From Tupaia tana (Eukaryota; Chordata; Mammalia; Scandentia; Tupaiidae), in the NCBI GenBank assembly GCA_026018925.1, contig JAKSZU010000029.1:9399378-9463377 (forward strand): a stretch of 64,000 nt of DNA, read 5' to 3'. Position 1 is the first letter of the stretch. Each line of letters starts with the position of its first letter. Position numbers and translations under genes: made by a program. The notes under the pieces were generated by a model that saw nothing but the letters and a program-made list of their open reading frames with translations, did not search any database and was not told where the DNA came from. Positions 25,455-38,118 of the stretch are shown here, in pieces.

Positions 25455-25723
25455 GGGGAACCAGCAGTTAGCACAATTACTATGTCACTGGACTCCCATG
25501 TAGTTTACCACGGTTCACGTCCTGGACCCGGTGGCTTAAAACTCATGCTAGGCACATGTACATGTGTGCCCAAGATCCCGAGAGGGGAATGGAGGAGAAG
25601 GGATTGTGGTGTGGCCATCCCCCCTGGGGGGTGATTTCTTGCTTTCTGTCTCTCTGTCTCTCTCTGTCTGTCTGGTGAGTGCACGTGCCCTATAGCAAAA
25701 ACCTCTCCAAAAAAAAAAAAAAA
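25455..25723 (+). mobile_element. SINE-L, young copy with target duplication
   Basis: GGGGAACCAGCAGTTAGC to CCTCTCC plus about 16 A. AGAAAAATAGGTG lies at 25437-25449 and 25724-25736. It has inserted next to the T-run of the preceding insertion. Confidence 0.94.
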
Positions 25724-25919
25724 AGAAAAATAGGTGGTGTGACTGATACTTTCTCAAATCTTTATTTATTTTTGGTAATACTGAGGCAGAAGCGTTGGGC
25801 TGTTGACAAAGTCATGGCATATTGTTCCAAAGATAGAAAAAGAAACTAAAAATATATCGTGACATTTTCAACAACCCAATATCTTCTCAAAGATTTATAA
25901 TGGGGGCCAGCAAATCTTA

Positions 25920-26060
25920 ACTGCCATGACAATTAAGATCCTAGTGTGGAAAGATAATGGGAGAAGGAGAGTTTGAGGAAAGATATTAAGGAGAAAAACA
26001 GAAAGGCAAAATATTTATAGGACATAGAAATGATTATTACTTGTTGATGATAACATGTAG
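25920..26060 (+). mobile_element. L1 3' end fragment
   Basis: GTGTGGAAAGATAATGGGAG, then AGGAAAGATATTAAGGAG and TTGTTGATGATAACATGTAG, as in 31790-31890. Confidence 0.65.
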
Positions 26061-26189
26061 TGGCTGCTCGGGCAGAAGCAGGAAGGAGGGTCCACCTGGC
26101 TTCTGGGCCTGCAGGACCTCAAGGACCAGAATGGTCAGGCAGGACCTCTGTGGGCACAGAGCAGCCTTCTCGGTGAGCAGCGTGCCAGG

Positions 26190-26330
26190 CTCTAGGGCAT
26201 GTGTATTTATAAGAGAGAGAGAAAGAGATTGAAGGAAAGCGGAAAGTAAGTGGTCAGGTCTGGGAGTTGAATCATAGTCAGTCACGTGGGAGTCCAGCAC
26301 TCTACAAATGATGCCACCTAGTGGCCCATA
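26190..26330 (-). mobile_element. SINE-S copy
   Basis: AAGAGAGAGAGAAAGAGATT to GATGCCACCTAGTGGCCC. Confidence 0.75.
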
Positions 26331-26354
26331 TTATTCATTTTTCTAAAAAAAAAT

Positions 26355-26572
26355 TTGCCAGGAGTCACATTCACTCACTAGAGAGAGATACCCAGAGAGA
26401 GAAAGAACTTGAGACAGCACCACCTCTGTAAGATGATCATGCCACAATCCCTTCTGCACCACTTTTTCCTCTTATCATTATTTTCCACAACATACAAACT
26501 CCTAGTGTATTTCCCATGTCATCTGGTTTGGGACTCAAGTCACAATTTGGATCATGTGGGATTCAGCCATGA
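26355..26572 (-). mobile_element. SINE-L copy, decayed
   Basis: CACTCACTAGAGAGAGATAC, then GATCATGCCACAATCCC and ATCATGTGGGATTCAGCCA. Confidence 0.65.
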
Positions 26573-27360
26573 GCTGTCTCCATACCTCTACTTTTATTTC
26601 TTGTTTTATACACTTATTTGGTTTTTTAATTCCTTTACAAAAATAAGTAATTTTTTCTTGGCATATTCTAACCCGAACATAAATATTTAGTTTTACTAGC
26701 AAATGATTTCTACTGTTAGAATGCCTGGAATTGCATAATACTTATGAAAGAATCCAACCATATTTATTCCTTATATATTAGAAAAAATGAAAGCATGATT
26801 TCTTATAACATTCTATATTTCACACTTGACAGTACCACATTTTATTTTGATAATTGTTTGATTTTATATATTGTATGACAGCAAATTTTGAGATGCCCAA
26901 TTGTGAAATTTATTAGAATGTGAGTCTTCAATCTTTAAACTATGTTTCTTTTTCTTACTGTAATATAATTCAAAGTGTGATATTCTGATATTAGTCAATT
27001 CTTTGTTCTTAGTTGCACAGGTGTTTGAGCATGGTTGAAAAGTTTAAAATATTTTTATAATAATTTGTCTGTAATTATCTGGGTATAAAAGTCAGATTCT
27101 AAGTTTAAGGCACCCACAGGTAGCCTCAATGATGACACATTGTTCATTTCATGATGCATGTATTCCAGTATAAGATCTAAGATTGACACTGTCTTAGCCT
27201 GCACTGAAGCACAAGGGTGTCCATTGGAAACCATTTCAGAGTTAAGCCTAAAACAATGAGCATTGTCAGATAACAACTTATACAAAATAGGGCAGTAATA
27301 GTGTTTATAAAATAAACATACCAAAATAAGTACATGAATTAAGAACAGTAGTGCTCTTTG
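26573..27360. other. Unassigned AT-rich stretch
   Basis: No exon or repeat recognised. Confidence 0.35.
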
Positions 27361-27367
27361 ATTCATT

Positions 27368-27370
<3 letters not shown>

Positions 27371-27406
<36 letters not shown>

Positions 27407-27628
27407 GTTTTGCTGTAGGGCAAATGTGCTCACCAGAGAGACAGGAAGTGAGAAATTACCTCCCAGAGGAGATGGCCTTACCAGTCTCTTCTCTTCCCTT
27501 CTCTTCTGAAGATTTTGGGCACACGTGCACATGCACCTGACATGACTTTCGAGCCTCAGGATTGGGAATTAAACCACAGTCAGCCACATGGAACAGTGCC
27601 TTCACCACCACATCACCTTCTGGCCCCC
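27371..27628 (-). mobile_element. SINE-L copy with GT microsatellite at its 3' end
   Basis: A GT tract (27371-27405) replaces the T-run, then TTTTGCTGTAGGGCAAATGTG through to ATCACCTTCTGGCCCC. Confidence 0.85.
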
Positions 27629-28019
27629 ATGCTTTCTTTCTAATAGTAACAGTTTCATTTTTATTGAGCAATAATAGAAACTAATAGAGTATTATATATT
27701 TTATACTTGTTTGATTTGAAATGTCTGATTCTGGGCACAAGACACAAATAAAGCAGCAAACAGGTCTTCCTGCTTGGGGAACTTTTTGGAATCCAGGAAC
27801 ACAGCTGTGACTACACATAGATTCAGGAGCCTGAGAAGAAAAGAAAATCATTAGTCATAATCATGTATGTTATAAACTGTTTTGATGGAGTCTATTTTTT
27901 CCACTTCAGAGAAAACTATTGCTTTTAATAGTTCATCACTGGCTTTCTTTCCTTCCAGCATTGCCTCCAACGAGTCAACCCACCCCCGCCGAGGCTGATC
28001 CCCAGCAGTGGACTGCTAT

Positions 28020-28160
28020 ACAAACATAATATAAACTGGGTGGCTTCAACAACAGAAGTGTATTATCTCACAGTTCCAGAGGCTCAAGGCATCAGCAGGG
28101 TGGGTTCCTAATGAGGACTTCTAGGCACATCTTGCCATGCCTCTCTCCTCACTTCTGGAT
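28020..28160 (-). mobile_element. MaLR LTR fragment, antisense
   Basis: AACTGGGTGGCTTCAACAAC, then CTCACAGTTCCAGAGGCT, is the reverse complement of the 3' end typical of MaLR LTRs (AGCCTC..AACTGTGAG..AATAAA..CCACCCAG). Confidence 0.6.
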
Positions 28161-28234
28161 CCTGTGTCAAACCAAGCAGAATGAACTCAGTCACAGTATT
28201 ATTCAGGTACATGGTTTCATGAATGAGGAAACCG

Positions 28235-28253
28235 GAGAATGCACGCACCCTGT

Positions 28254-28311
<58 letters not shown>

Positions 28312-28320
28312 CTAAAAACA
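28235..28320 (+). mobile_element. SINE-L 3' end fragment with a pure A tract of about 50
   Basis: GAATGCACGCACCCTGTAGC is the SINE-L 3' end. The next few A of GCAAAAACCTCT have expanded to about 50 uninterrupted A (28256-28308) before CCTCTAAAAAC. Confidence 0.8.
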
Positions 28321-28810
28321 AAATTCCTCTGGGATGCAGAAACAAGCTCTCTTCCCCAGTTTTCTCTCAGAAGAATTCTTTCAGAAAGATTAATAGAATT
28401 CACACAATTTAGAATTTTTCATCAGAGTTCCTGAAAGGATAAAACTAGATTCCTGCTTATAATCTTACCAGAAAGAGCCTGATCAAAATTGGAGGAAGCA
28501 AAGTGAACATATGAGCAGAAGAAACCAGTTCCAATAATAATATTTCAAGTATGGAATTTATCCACTTCCAAACTATTTTGCTATTTCTTATTTATTTCCT
28601 TTGTATTATTGTTAGGCAAGAGGACTGAGGCATGGCTAGACCTGTGTAGAGTGCTCATCTCTTTCACTCTCACATGCAAGAACACACCTGTATAACGAAT
28701 AAAGAAAAATATTTAATTAAATATAAAAAAATAGTTCATCACTGTGTATCATTTAAACTCCCATCACATTGATATTAGCTAGACTTTCTTTTAATTGTTT
28801 TATTTTTCTA
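28321..28810. other. Unassigned stretch
   Basis: No exon recognised. A possible relic of a short SINE lies near 28617-28720 but could not be confirmed. Confidence 0.3.
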
Positions 28811-28811
28811 G

Positions 28812-29036
28812 AGAGGGATTTTTGCTATAGGGTACATGCACTCACCAGAGAGACAGAGAAAGTGAGGAAAAAAACCCTGGGGTGATGTCCACACTGCACC
28901 CTTCTTTATTCTACTCATAATTTGGGGCAACCAGGCACATATGCCTGACATAAGTTCAAGTCCCTGGTTCCAGGACTCAAAACTTCAGTCAACTGTGTGA
29001 GAGTCCAGATCCTTAACTACTATGCTATCTGCTGCC
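28812..29036 (-). mobile_element. SINE-L copy
   Basis: AGAGGGATTTTTGCTATAGG to TATGCTATCTGCTGCCCC, followed by a C-run. Confidence 0.83.
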
Positions 29037-29104
29037 CCCCCCCCCCCACAAAGACTTCTAATAAAGAACAAATATGCTTCCCTTTGTTCTTTAGGTATCA
29101 TTAA

Positions 29105-29276
29105 TATTTTTTATTTTAAAAAATGTTTTATTTTATTTATTATTATTTTAAAATTTGAACAGAAATACAGAGAGAAAGTAAAAGTGAGAAAGCAAGCTTC
29201 CAGGTCTGGGACAAGAACTGTGGTCAACCATGTGGGAGTCTGGTGCTTTAATCATTGTGCCACCTGCTGGCCCTCT
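29105..29276 (-). mobile_element. SINE-S copy
   Basis: TTTATTATTATTTTAAAATT, then TGAACAGAAATACAGAGAG through to GTGCCACCTGCTGGCCC. Confidence 0.88.
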
Positions 29277-29429
29277 TTATGTGTTTTTTGCCAAATATCT
29301 CCAAGGTACCTAATTACTGTACTCAATACATAACTGAAAAAAAAAAGAAACCTGTGTCATTTTTGTCTTATGTAATCACTTTCTTTAAAACAATCTCAAT
29401 GCAGGTTTTACAAGGTAAATATGAAAAAC

Positions 29430-29750
29430 TATGTTCCCCAAATGTCTTTCGTTGGGCCCCACTCCTCCACATACACCTCATCTGACATTCACACCCATCT
29501 CTTGTGTTTGTTCAACTGTTAGTCAATCAGTTTCAGACATAGAATGCAGACAAACGGTATATGTTAAGTGGGGACATTTGGAGAAGGGATACAGAGGTAG
29601 AGCATTGACGGGATGGGGAGGTGTGGTGTTATCTGTTGAAGATATTTTGATCAACGGGTCTGGGGAGAAATGTTCACATATCAAAATGGTTTCATTGTAA
29701 GCCAAACAATATGATTGAAAGTATATACAAAAATAAATAAATTAATTAAT
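29430..29750 (+). mobile_element. L1 3'UTR fragment
   Basis: GTGTGGTGTTATCTGTTGAA, GATATTTTGATCAACGGG and GAGAAATGTTCACATATC match the reverse complement of 25215-25345. It ends in A-rich AATAAATAAATTAATTAAT. Confidence 0.65.
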
Positions 29751-30007
29751 AATAAAAAAAATCTATGTTCCCAAGAATATTTATACTATGTCCTCATATC
29801 TAGTTAGGTAGAAAATTTTAGGTTCTATTTTAAAATACCTAATAATGTAGTATGTATGTAGACAATAAAAAGTTACATTAAAGCTCATGGGCCACCAGAA
29901 TGGTGAAAATGTGGTTAATCCACTTCTCAGCTCTGAGGACAGTAGAGCACTGCTTTTCATATATTAACACAATACATGTGCTAAGCATGATTGTTATAGA
30001 AAACTTT

Positions 30008-30267
30008 TTTAAAGAGTTTTTTGTCTTAGGGTGTGCATGCTCACCAGGAGAGAGAGAAACAGAGACAGTGAGAGGAAAAGTGAGAAATTAGCCCACAGAG
30101 AAAATGGCCACATCACAATCCATTCTCTTCCATCTTCTCCAGGATCTGAGGCATGCATGCATGCATGTGTGCGCAGCATGAGTTTCCAGACAGCAGGTTT
30201 AAGACTCAAACTAGGGTCAGTCATGTGGGAGACCAGCACTGTAACTACTACATGATCTGCTGGCCCC
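30008..30267 (-). mobile_element. SINE-L copy
   Basis: AAGAGTTTTTTGTCTTAGGG to CATGATCTGCTGGCCCC. Confidence 0.83.
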
Positions 30268-30354
30268 TGTTGTATAAATATTCTGTCTCATCTAATTGAC
30301 TGACATTATAGTCAATGCTTTGAGATGTTTAGTACAACAAAGAATGACATGAAA

Positions 30355-30545
30355 GAGACTGGCAGGTGGTGGGGTAGTTAAGGCACTGGATTTTCATATG
30401 ACCGACTATGGTTTTAATCCTAGACCCATTGACTGGCTTTCACATTCTCCCCCTCCCTTTCTCTCTCTTTGGTCAAGTTGAAGAAAAACAAAAAGAAGAC
30501 TAATAATAAATAATAAATTAAATAAGTAATTCTTTAAAAATAAGA
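30355..30545 (+). mobile_element. SINE-S copy
   Basis: AGAGACTGGCAGGTGGTGGG to an AATAATAAATTAAATAAG-type tail. Confidence 0.83.
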
Positions 30546-30713
30546 GTGTTCTGCAAAATGTCAAGAGGAAATATGAATGGTATCTACAAAGATATGAATG
30601 GTACCATAATCTGTAATCTTCTTGTGTTTACAGTATATCAATGTATGAGAAGGACTTTGTTGACAAATGATAAAGGGTTCCAGGCTATATAAAGAAATTT
30701 TTTTAGACAGACA

Positions 30714-30736
30714 AACACACACACCACACACACATA

Positions 30737-30812
<76 letters not shown>
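30714..30812. repeat. (CA)n(TA)n microsatellite
   Basis: A CA tract with a few interruptions, then TA; the cysteine/valine-rich ORFs here are artefacts. Confidence 0.95.
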
Positions 30813-31006
30813 TATGAAAGAGTTGTGTGCTCCATAAGGATAGAAGACATTTCAGTCAATAATGAAAAATATATATGATAATGTTCCCAAAATATAATAG
30901 CTCAGGCCATATAAATTCCATGTGCAATGTGCAATATCACCCAGGTTTGTGTAAGTGCAATCTATTATGTTCACACAATGACAAAATTCCCTAAAAACGC
31001 ATTTCT

Positions 31007-31250
31007 TGAGGAACCAGCACGTGGCACACTGTTTATGTTGGACTCCCACATGGCTAAGTGCTGTTTGAGTCCCAGGTCTGGCAGCTTGAATCTCACTCCA
31101 GGTGAATGTGAATGTGAGCTTAAAATTTTGAGAGGAGAATGGAGAAAAATGTATTGTGACATGGCCATCTCCTCAGGGAGTTATTTCTAGCTTTCTGTCT
31201 CTGTCTCGCTAGCAAGCACAGAGGTCCTATAGCAAAAATCTATCTAAAAT
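31007..31250 (+). mobile_element. SINE-L copy, diverged
   Basis: AGGAACCAGCACGTGGCACA to AAAATCTATCTAAAATGAAA. Confidence 0.8.
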
Positions 31251-31504
31251 GAAAATTAAATTATATTAGATTTAAAAAATGCGTTTCTCTCATTAATCAA
31301 TGTTCAACTATGTATACATATCCATTACCTCAATGATTTGAATTAGACTGCTGCTTGAACAAACATAAAACAAACCAGCATATAAGATATTTTTCTATAG
31401 TAAGAATATATATAAGCAAAATCACATAGTATAAAGTCATGATGTAAAAAGCAGATTTTGAAAAATAATATGTATTTTCACTGAGGCAAGAGTTTAATTC
31501 ATCT

Positions 31505-31760
31505 TTCTTTAGGTTTCTGCTATAAGTCATTTGCTTTCACCAGAGAGAGATAGAAACAGAAAAAGAATAAGTGAGAAATTAATCCTCAGGAGGGTGGCCA
31601 CATCACAGTCCCTTTTCCTCTATTCTCCTCTCAGGATTTTGGGCATGCATGCACATAAACATGCCAGGTATAATTTTCAAGTCACCAGATCCAGGACACA
31701 AACCATGGTTGGCCATGTGAGAATCTAGCTCATTCACCACTATACCACCTGCTGGCCCAG
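31505..31760 (-). mobile_element. SINE-L copy
   Basis: TCTTTAGGTTTCTGCTATAA to ACCACCTGCTGGCCCAG. Confidence 0.83.
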
Positions 31761-31764
31761 TGAA

Positions 31765-31996
31765 AAGTAAATTGAATGCTGAGTTCGTGTGGAAAGAGAA
31801 TGTGAGGAAAGACATTAAGGAGAAAAATAGAGAAGCAAGACATTTATGGGACCCAGAAATAAATTATTATCTGTTTATGATAACATGTATAGTATCCCAA
31901 ACTGGACTGGTATGAAAATTCACTTTACACACTAAGTGAAGTATAGTGATAGAATGTACAAATTAAATGCAAATTATATGTATATATATATAATGC

Positions 31997-32049
<53 letters not shown>

Positions 32050-32340
32050 TGTGTGCTCTATAGTAGAAACTGAAAGATTGGAAAGTATAGTAGCGGGGGG
32101 GCTATGGTAGATACTACAGATGGTAAGACTAGGCATAATGTGAGGGTGGGTATTAGGGGAGGGAGGGGAAGAGAGGAAGAAGAACATATAACTGACACAA
32201 AAATGAAAAGCTATTTGCTGATGATAATGTATACGGTAATGTCTTTTTCTTGTCTGATAAGCACTGTACCATGCTGGGAAAAGCCATGTTAAACACTGTA
32301 AAGAGGTATAGTAATTTCATGTAAATAAAAAAATAAAAAT
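31765..32340 (+). mobile_element. Two L1 3' ends separated by a (TA)n tract
   Basis: 31765-31975 and 32050-32340 both show the order GTGAG..GGA, GACAC.AAAATGAAA or ACCCAGAAATAAATTATTA, TGATAA..TGTAT, then a TGTAAA-type A-rich end. The tract 31976-32045 is mostly TA. The second part has the AAACTGAAAGATTGGAAAG start shared with 59764. Confidence 0.7.
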
Positions 32341-32344
32341 ATTT

Positions 32345-33000
32345 GAAAACAAAACCAAACCAAAAAAAGGTAGTCAAACAATTTCATTTCAGGACTCTGT
32401 TCAGATACATCTGTATATATTTAATATTGAAATGACATTATACCTCCTTGAAACTAACAGGCTATTTTATCATCTCTTCATTGATGACCAAGCCTTGATC
32501 ATGGGTGCTCCTGTAGACAAAATCTCCTACTTTAACCAACAGCCAACTGTCATTAGGAAATCTCACAAGGTTATGGATATCATACTGTATCATTTTTCTT
32601 TTTTCATTAAGGGGCATGTTGCAACCAATGCTGTTTGTCATTTGGCTTTTCCTCAGAAATGGATGAAGATGTGTTAAAGGCAGGATTTACAAATTAGGAC
32701 TGCATGAAATGTAGAGGTTGGACAGTTCATATCTATCAAGTAATACCTCTATTTTAACATTTCTACCCTTTTTTGTAGGGGATCAATGTGGATTGAGTGG
32801 TCACCAGTTCTGGGGTCATGTGCGATTCACTATCTTTTTCTTTCTTAAAAGCAATGGAGGAGTGGTTGTAGCTCATAACGAAAATTCTAGGATGTTTCCC
32901 AGAGAGTAATTTGTACATAGACTTTCATAAAACTAAGACTAACAAAATCTGGCTTGGAGTAATTAGAGGCTAAACTTGGTCATTTATAAAGGGCACAATG
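32345..33000. other. Unassigned stretch
   Basis: No known domain in the short ORFs at 32432 and 32718, both of which start and stop without splice context that I can trust. Confidence 0.3.
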
Positions 33001-33410
33001 GGGCCAGCCACTGAGTGGTGTGACTAAGGTGGCCGAATCATGCATCACTAAGCCAGCATCTTGAGTCCTGTACCTGCAGCTTACAAAACAAACTGGATGG
33101 GGCCAGCATGTGGTGTGGTGTTTAAGGCACTGGACTCCCATCTGGATGATTGTGGTACAAGTTCTGGACTTGATGGCTTGTTTTCTGACTTTCCCTTTCT
33201 CTTTGTCTCTTTCTGATCAGATTTTTAAAATAATAATAAATAATATAAAATACTTTTAAAAAATAAAACAAAATACTGGGCACATGTGTGTTCATATCTT
33301 ATATTCCAGATAAAAACAGAGATGGAGAAATGATTCCATCATCACTATTCCCCATGGGTGTTGATTTCTCACTTCCCCTCTGTGTCTTTCCATAAAAAAA
33401 TGCACATGTA
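33001..33410 (+). mobile_element. Cluster of SINE-L/SINE-S relics
   Basis: 33001-33090 is a decayed head (GGGGCCAGCCACTGAGTGG). 33097-33270 is a SINE-S (GGGGCCAGCATGTGGTGTGG to a TTTTAAAATAATAATAAAT tail). 33290-33410 is a SINE-L body/3' fragment (CCCCATGGGTGTTGATTTCT). Confidence 0.75.
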
Positions 33411-33424
33411 GAGAAAATTAAGAA

Positions 33425-33577
33425 TTATTTATTTAATTTTACTTATTATTGCTATGTTTTAAATTTAACAAGAGAGCGAGAGAGACTGAGAAAGCAAGCC
33501 ACCAGGTTCTGGACTTGAGCCACATTCAGCCACATGGGAGTCCAGCACTGTGACTACTATGCCACCTGCTGGTCCCT
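33425..33577 (-). mobile_element. SINE-S copy
   Basis: TTTTAAATTTAACAAGAGAG to ATGCCACCTGCTGGTCCC. It lies immediately upstream of the half-L1. Confidence 0.88.
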
Positions 33578-33612
33578 TGCAGAAAAAAAATGTTTAAAAG
33601 GCAATATTTCAC

Positions 33613-33858
33613 ATGGCTACTGTGAACTAGGTATTTCAGGGCACATGAGAAATGATAATTTTCTACTGATAATTCAGCATCCAGCAAACAAGCTAGTGTG
33701 GCAGGACAGGCCTGGCCTTCAGAGGAAGATTCTGCATGGCTACTGTGAACTAGGTATTTCAGGGCACATGAGAAATGAAGATTTTCTACTGATAATTCAG
33801 CCTCCAGCAAACAAGCTAGCATGGTAGGGAGCCCCCACCCCCACTGGCCTTCTATGTC
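33613..33858 (+). repeat. Tandem 5' monomers of the half-L1
   Basis: The ATGGCTACTGTGAACTAGGT block recurs at 33613 and 33736 (period 123), with a partial third copy at 34042. Each unit includes GAAGATTTTCTACTGATAAT-type sequence. Tandem 5' promoter monomers are known from rodent L1. Confidence 0.88.
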
Positions 33859-34445
33859 TATTTCTGTATCTCTGTCTCTCCCTGCTTCTGTCTTCCAATT
33901 TTTTTGTAAATTTTCCTTTTTACATTTTTTTAAAGGTAAAGTTTTTCTCTTGCTCTCAGTTCCACCTTTTATCTTGTTAATAATCCTCTCTGGTCTTCCC
34001 ACCCAGGTAGGAGAGGCCAGGCCTTCAGAGGAAGATTCCAGATGGCTACTGTGAACTAGGTATTTCATGTGGCATGCTACTGTGTGATTGTTTTTAAAAA
34101 AAGAAAAACAGTAATTACAATTTTTTTGTCTTTTTTCCTCTCTTTTTGTTTTTGTTTCTCTCTCTTTCATTTTCCTTTTTCTTGTCTCTCTACTCTCCAA
34201 TATCCATTTAATGTGTTTTTAGACGGATCTAAGTGCACTCTAGCTAAACATCCAAATACTATTAGGGTTAAAATATTCCTCAATATCTGTTGAATCTGCT
34301 GCACCAGCGATCACAACAGAATGGCAAAGAGATTCTAGATCACCTCTGTCTGCTTTCTCCTGAGCATTCAGACTGAACTTCAAGAATCTGAAAAAAACAC
34401 ACCATCAATCAGGTGACAAGAAATCACTGCCAGATCACAAGAAAT

Positions 34446-35394
34446 ATGGGGAAACAAGAAAATATCTCTCCTCCAAGGGAAAAGAGTAATTCTTCATCCA
34501 CAAGCAGTTTGGTGAAAATCATGGAAATGTCTAATAAGGAATTTAGCACATTCATAATGTCAAAGCTAACAGAGATGGAAAAGAAGAGAGACAATGAACT
34601 GCTAAAGAGAAAGGAGAAAGAAGTTGACAAGTTCCAGGAGATGAGGAAATTCTTGCAAGATCTAAAAGAGGAATTACACACTTTACAAAAGACTCAAACG
34701 GAACTGTTAGAGATGAAGTCTATAATACAGGAAGACAAAATCTCCCTTGAAAGTACTAAAAGCAGACTAGATCATACAGAAAATAGAATCTCAGACGCAG
34801 AAGAGAAAATTGCTGGCCTGGAAAAATCCACCATGAAGACTGAGAAAATGGCCCAAAATTTTGAGAATAATATACGAGAAGTACTGGATACCATCAAACG
34901 TCCAAACATCTGGATAAATGGCATTCCAGAAGGGCATTGATAATCTATTCCATGAAATCCTGCAAGAAAACTTTCCAAACCTAGAGAGGCATTCGAAGAT
35001 CCAGTCCCAGGAAATACAAAGGACCCCAAATAGAATCAACCCAAGAAGATCTTCTCCAAGACACATTATAGCCAGGTTGACCAAAACTGCAGACAAAGAC
35101 AAGATACTAAGATTGGCAAGAGAAAAACATCAAGTTACCTACAAAGGACATCCCATCAGGCTAACAGCAGATCTCTCATCGGAAACAATGCGACCAAGGA
35201 GAGAATGGAAAAATATATTCAAAGTGTTAAGAGACAAGCAATTTCAGCCAAGAATACTGTACCCGGCAAGATTATCTTTCAGGTGGGAAGAAAAGACAAG
35301 AACATTCTCAGATAAACAGAACCTGAAAGAATTTACCAGCACCAGACCAGATCTCCAAGAAGTTCTCAAGGGTGTGCTATGTCAGGAAAATTAA
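34446..35394 (+). pseudogene. L1-type ORF1 (RNA-binding chaperone), one deletion
   Basis: Codes for a basic coiled-coil protein of the L1 ORF1p family, which trimerises and coats element RNA. The first about 40 residues are polar; a long heptad-rich coiled coil follows (about residues 40-150). Then come the RRM (KRPNI..IGIPEG, NLFHEILQENFPNLER) and the C-terminal domain (HIIARLTK, REKHQVTYKG, ADLSSE, QFQPRILYPARLSF). Only one lesion is visible: at about 34934 it lacks 17 bp present in the 62-kb copy, shifting frame. Otherwise it is open to the QEN-stop. The repaired length would be about 321 residues, close to human ORF1p (338). The start at 34446 is chosen because MGKQ is conserved between the copies. 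Confidence 0.93.
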
Positions 35395-36754
35395 ATACAG
35401 ACACACGGAAATAAGAGTTCAAAAACTAAGGAAGTGGCCAACTTAATCATAGGGACAAGTCTGGAGTTGAATATTATACCCCAGAATTTAATCAGGAAAA
35501 TTGAACCAGAACAGAAGATAAAAGTACATGAGACTGATAGGTTCATGCACCTACCATTTGAACAGAATCCTAACTTGTTTCCTGGCTTTAAGCAAAGTTC
35601 CTCAGCATTTCTTTTATTTAAATTAAAACTAGTTTTCTTAATTGTAATGAGTGAACTCACCATTGAAAGTAATTAGATTATGTAAGAAATTGTGTGATCA
35701 ATACAATGTAGGTAGGAAAGGAATGGAAGACAATTGTAGACATCAGAGATAGTGTGAGAAGAGGGTGGGGAAGGACAGAGGGTCAGAAAGAAGGATAAAA
35801 ATAATTCTAGGAACTAGAAATGGAAAATTTTTTATAATAATATGCGTGATTAAGTCACAATGCAGTATATTCCAGGTGAGAAATCACATTTTGTATGCTG
35901 TGATGGTGCTTAGGGAAAGAATGTAAATTAAGGTACAAAAAAAAGTTTCAGAAAAAAAATATCTATTCAATGACTGCAGTAAGATATATAGCCCCAGCTA
36001 GGTGCTACTTTATACGATGCTTAAAGTTAGACTTGTGTCCACGGAAATGTATGTATCAGCTGTGTTTGCTATGAAAATATTTAGATTAATTAAGGTCTTT
36101 AGTAATTCAATAAAATGTGTGTGGGGGAAACAGTATAGAAAGCAAACATAGATACCAGAGACAGTGTGGGAGGAGAGTGGGAGATGGCAGAGGGTAAGAG
36201 ATAGGGAATCAAGGATGGGGGAAAAAAAGCAAAACATACAGAAAACAAGCGATGGAAAATTATTTGTTGACAATAACATGTTTGTTGATGTGCTTGATTG
36301 AGACAATATACAGTGTATCCTGGATGGAAAAATCTCATTTTGTATGCTGTAATGATGTACAGTGAATGAATGCAAATAAATAAATTTAAATTTAAAATAA
36401 AGAAGGAGAAGAATAAGCATAGGTTTTTTAAAAAGGGCAATATATATGCTATGGGGTACGTGTATGCACCTAAATTGTTTAAAAGGCAACATACATATGA
36501 GAAGCTGTAGATTCTTGATAGTGATAGGGGTAGTATAAAGGTATACAGTTCTTCAAGTTTATCCAAAAGTGTACATTAAATATGTGCAATTTTTGGATAG
36601 TATTTGCACCTCAATAAAACTTTTAAAAAGAACAAACCTGTTTTGTTCTTTATCTTTACTTTAGGCTTCTTTTGGTAAAAGTGTTATTGTCATGTGACAT
36701 AAAAAGAAACAATTTGTAACAAATATATAAATTTAAAACTTTTAATTTTTTTTT

Positions 36755-37665
<911 letters not shown>

Positions 37666-37679
37666 ACTTTCAAATTCTG

Positions 37680-37915
37680 AAGAGGATTTTTATTAGTAGG
37701 CATGCACCCTTCTCAAAGAGAGAGAGACTGAGAGATGAGAAAAAAGTACCCACATGAAGAATAAGCCACAATCCCTTCTTCGTTTCTCCTTTCTTTTGGA
37801 ATTTTTGGGAACACATGCATAAACATATGTCTGACATATTTTCAAGCCTCTGGATCTGGGCCATGGGCCATGTGGAATTCAGTTGTTTTATCCAATAGGC
37901 CATAGATCCATCCCA
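37680..37915 (-). mobile_element. SINE-L copy, diverged
   Basis: TGAAGAGGATTTTTATTAGT to CCAATAGGCCATAGATCC. Confidence 0.7.
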
Positions 37916-37921
37916 CTAATG

Positions 37922-38118
37922 AGATTTTTAAAAATTATTTATTTAATTTTATCTATTATCATTGTTTTTGATTTGCTATGGTGCATGGGTGCTCATGAGA
38001 GAGAAATGAAGAGAGAGAGAGAAGGAAAGTAAAAAACAAAGCTATCAGTTTGGGGACTCAAACTGCAGTCAGCCATGTGGGAGTCCAGAGATTAACCACC
38101 ATACCACTTGCAGTCCTC
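37922..38118 (-). mobile_element. SINE-S-like copy with longer 3' part
   Basis: AAATTATTTATTTAATTTTA, then TTGCTATGGTGCATGGGTGC, GAGA-rich stretch and head ATACCACTTGCAGTCCT. It mixes the SINE-S tail with the CTATGG.GCAT motif of SINE-L. Confidence 0.75.

Larger units (their letters stand above)
33600..36402 (+). mobile_element. Half-L1 (HAL1-type) retrotransposon, near complete
   Basis: In order: 5' region with tandem 123-bp monomers (33613-33858) and a partial third (34010-34068); CT-rich leader to 34445; ORF1 34446-35394; about 300 bp of unknown tail; and two tandem 3' units (35690-35940 and 36080-36402) ending in AATAAATAAATTTAAA. There is no ORF2 or endonuclease/reverse-transcriptase reading frame; the DNA right after the ORF1 stop is unlike any ORF2 start. 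That is the definition of half-L1 elements, which depend on L1 for reverse transcription. A possible imperfect target duplication (TTTAAAAGGCAATAT against TTTAAAAAGGGCAATAT) lies near 33592 and 36430. Confidence 0.88.

Noticed and set aside
32432..32909. Possible protein fragment in two ORFs
   Set aside because: No homology recognised and no splice context; left as unassigned.
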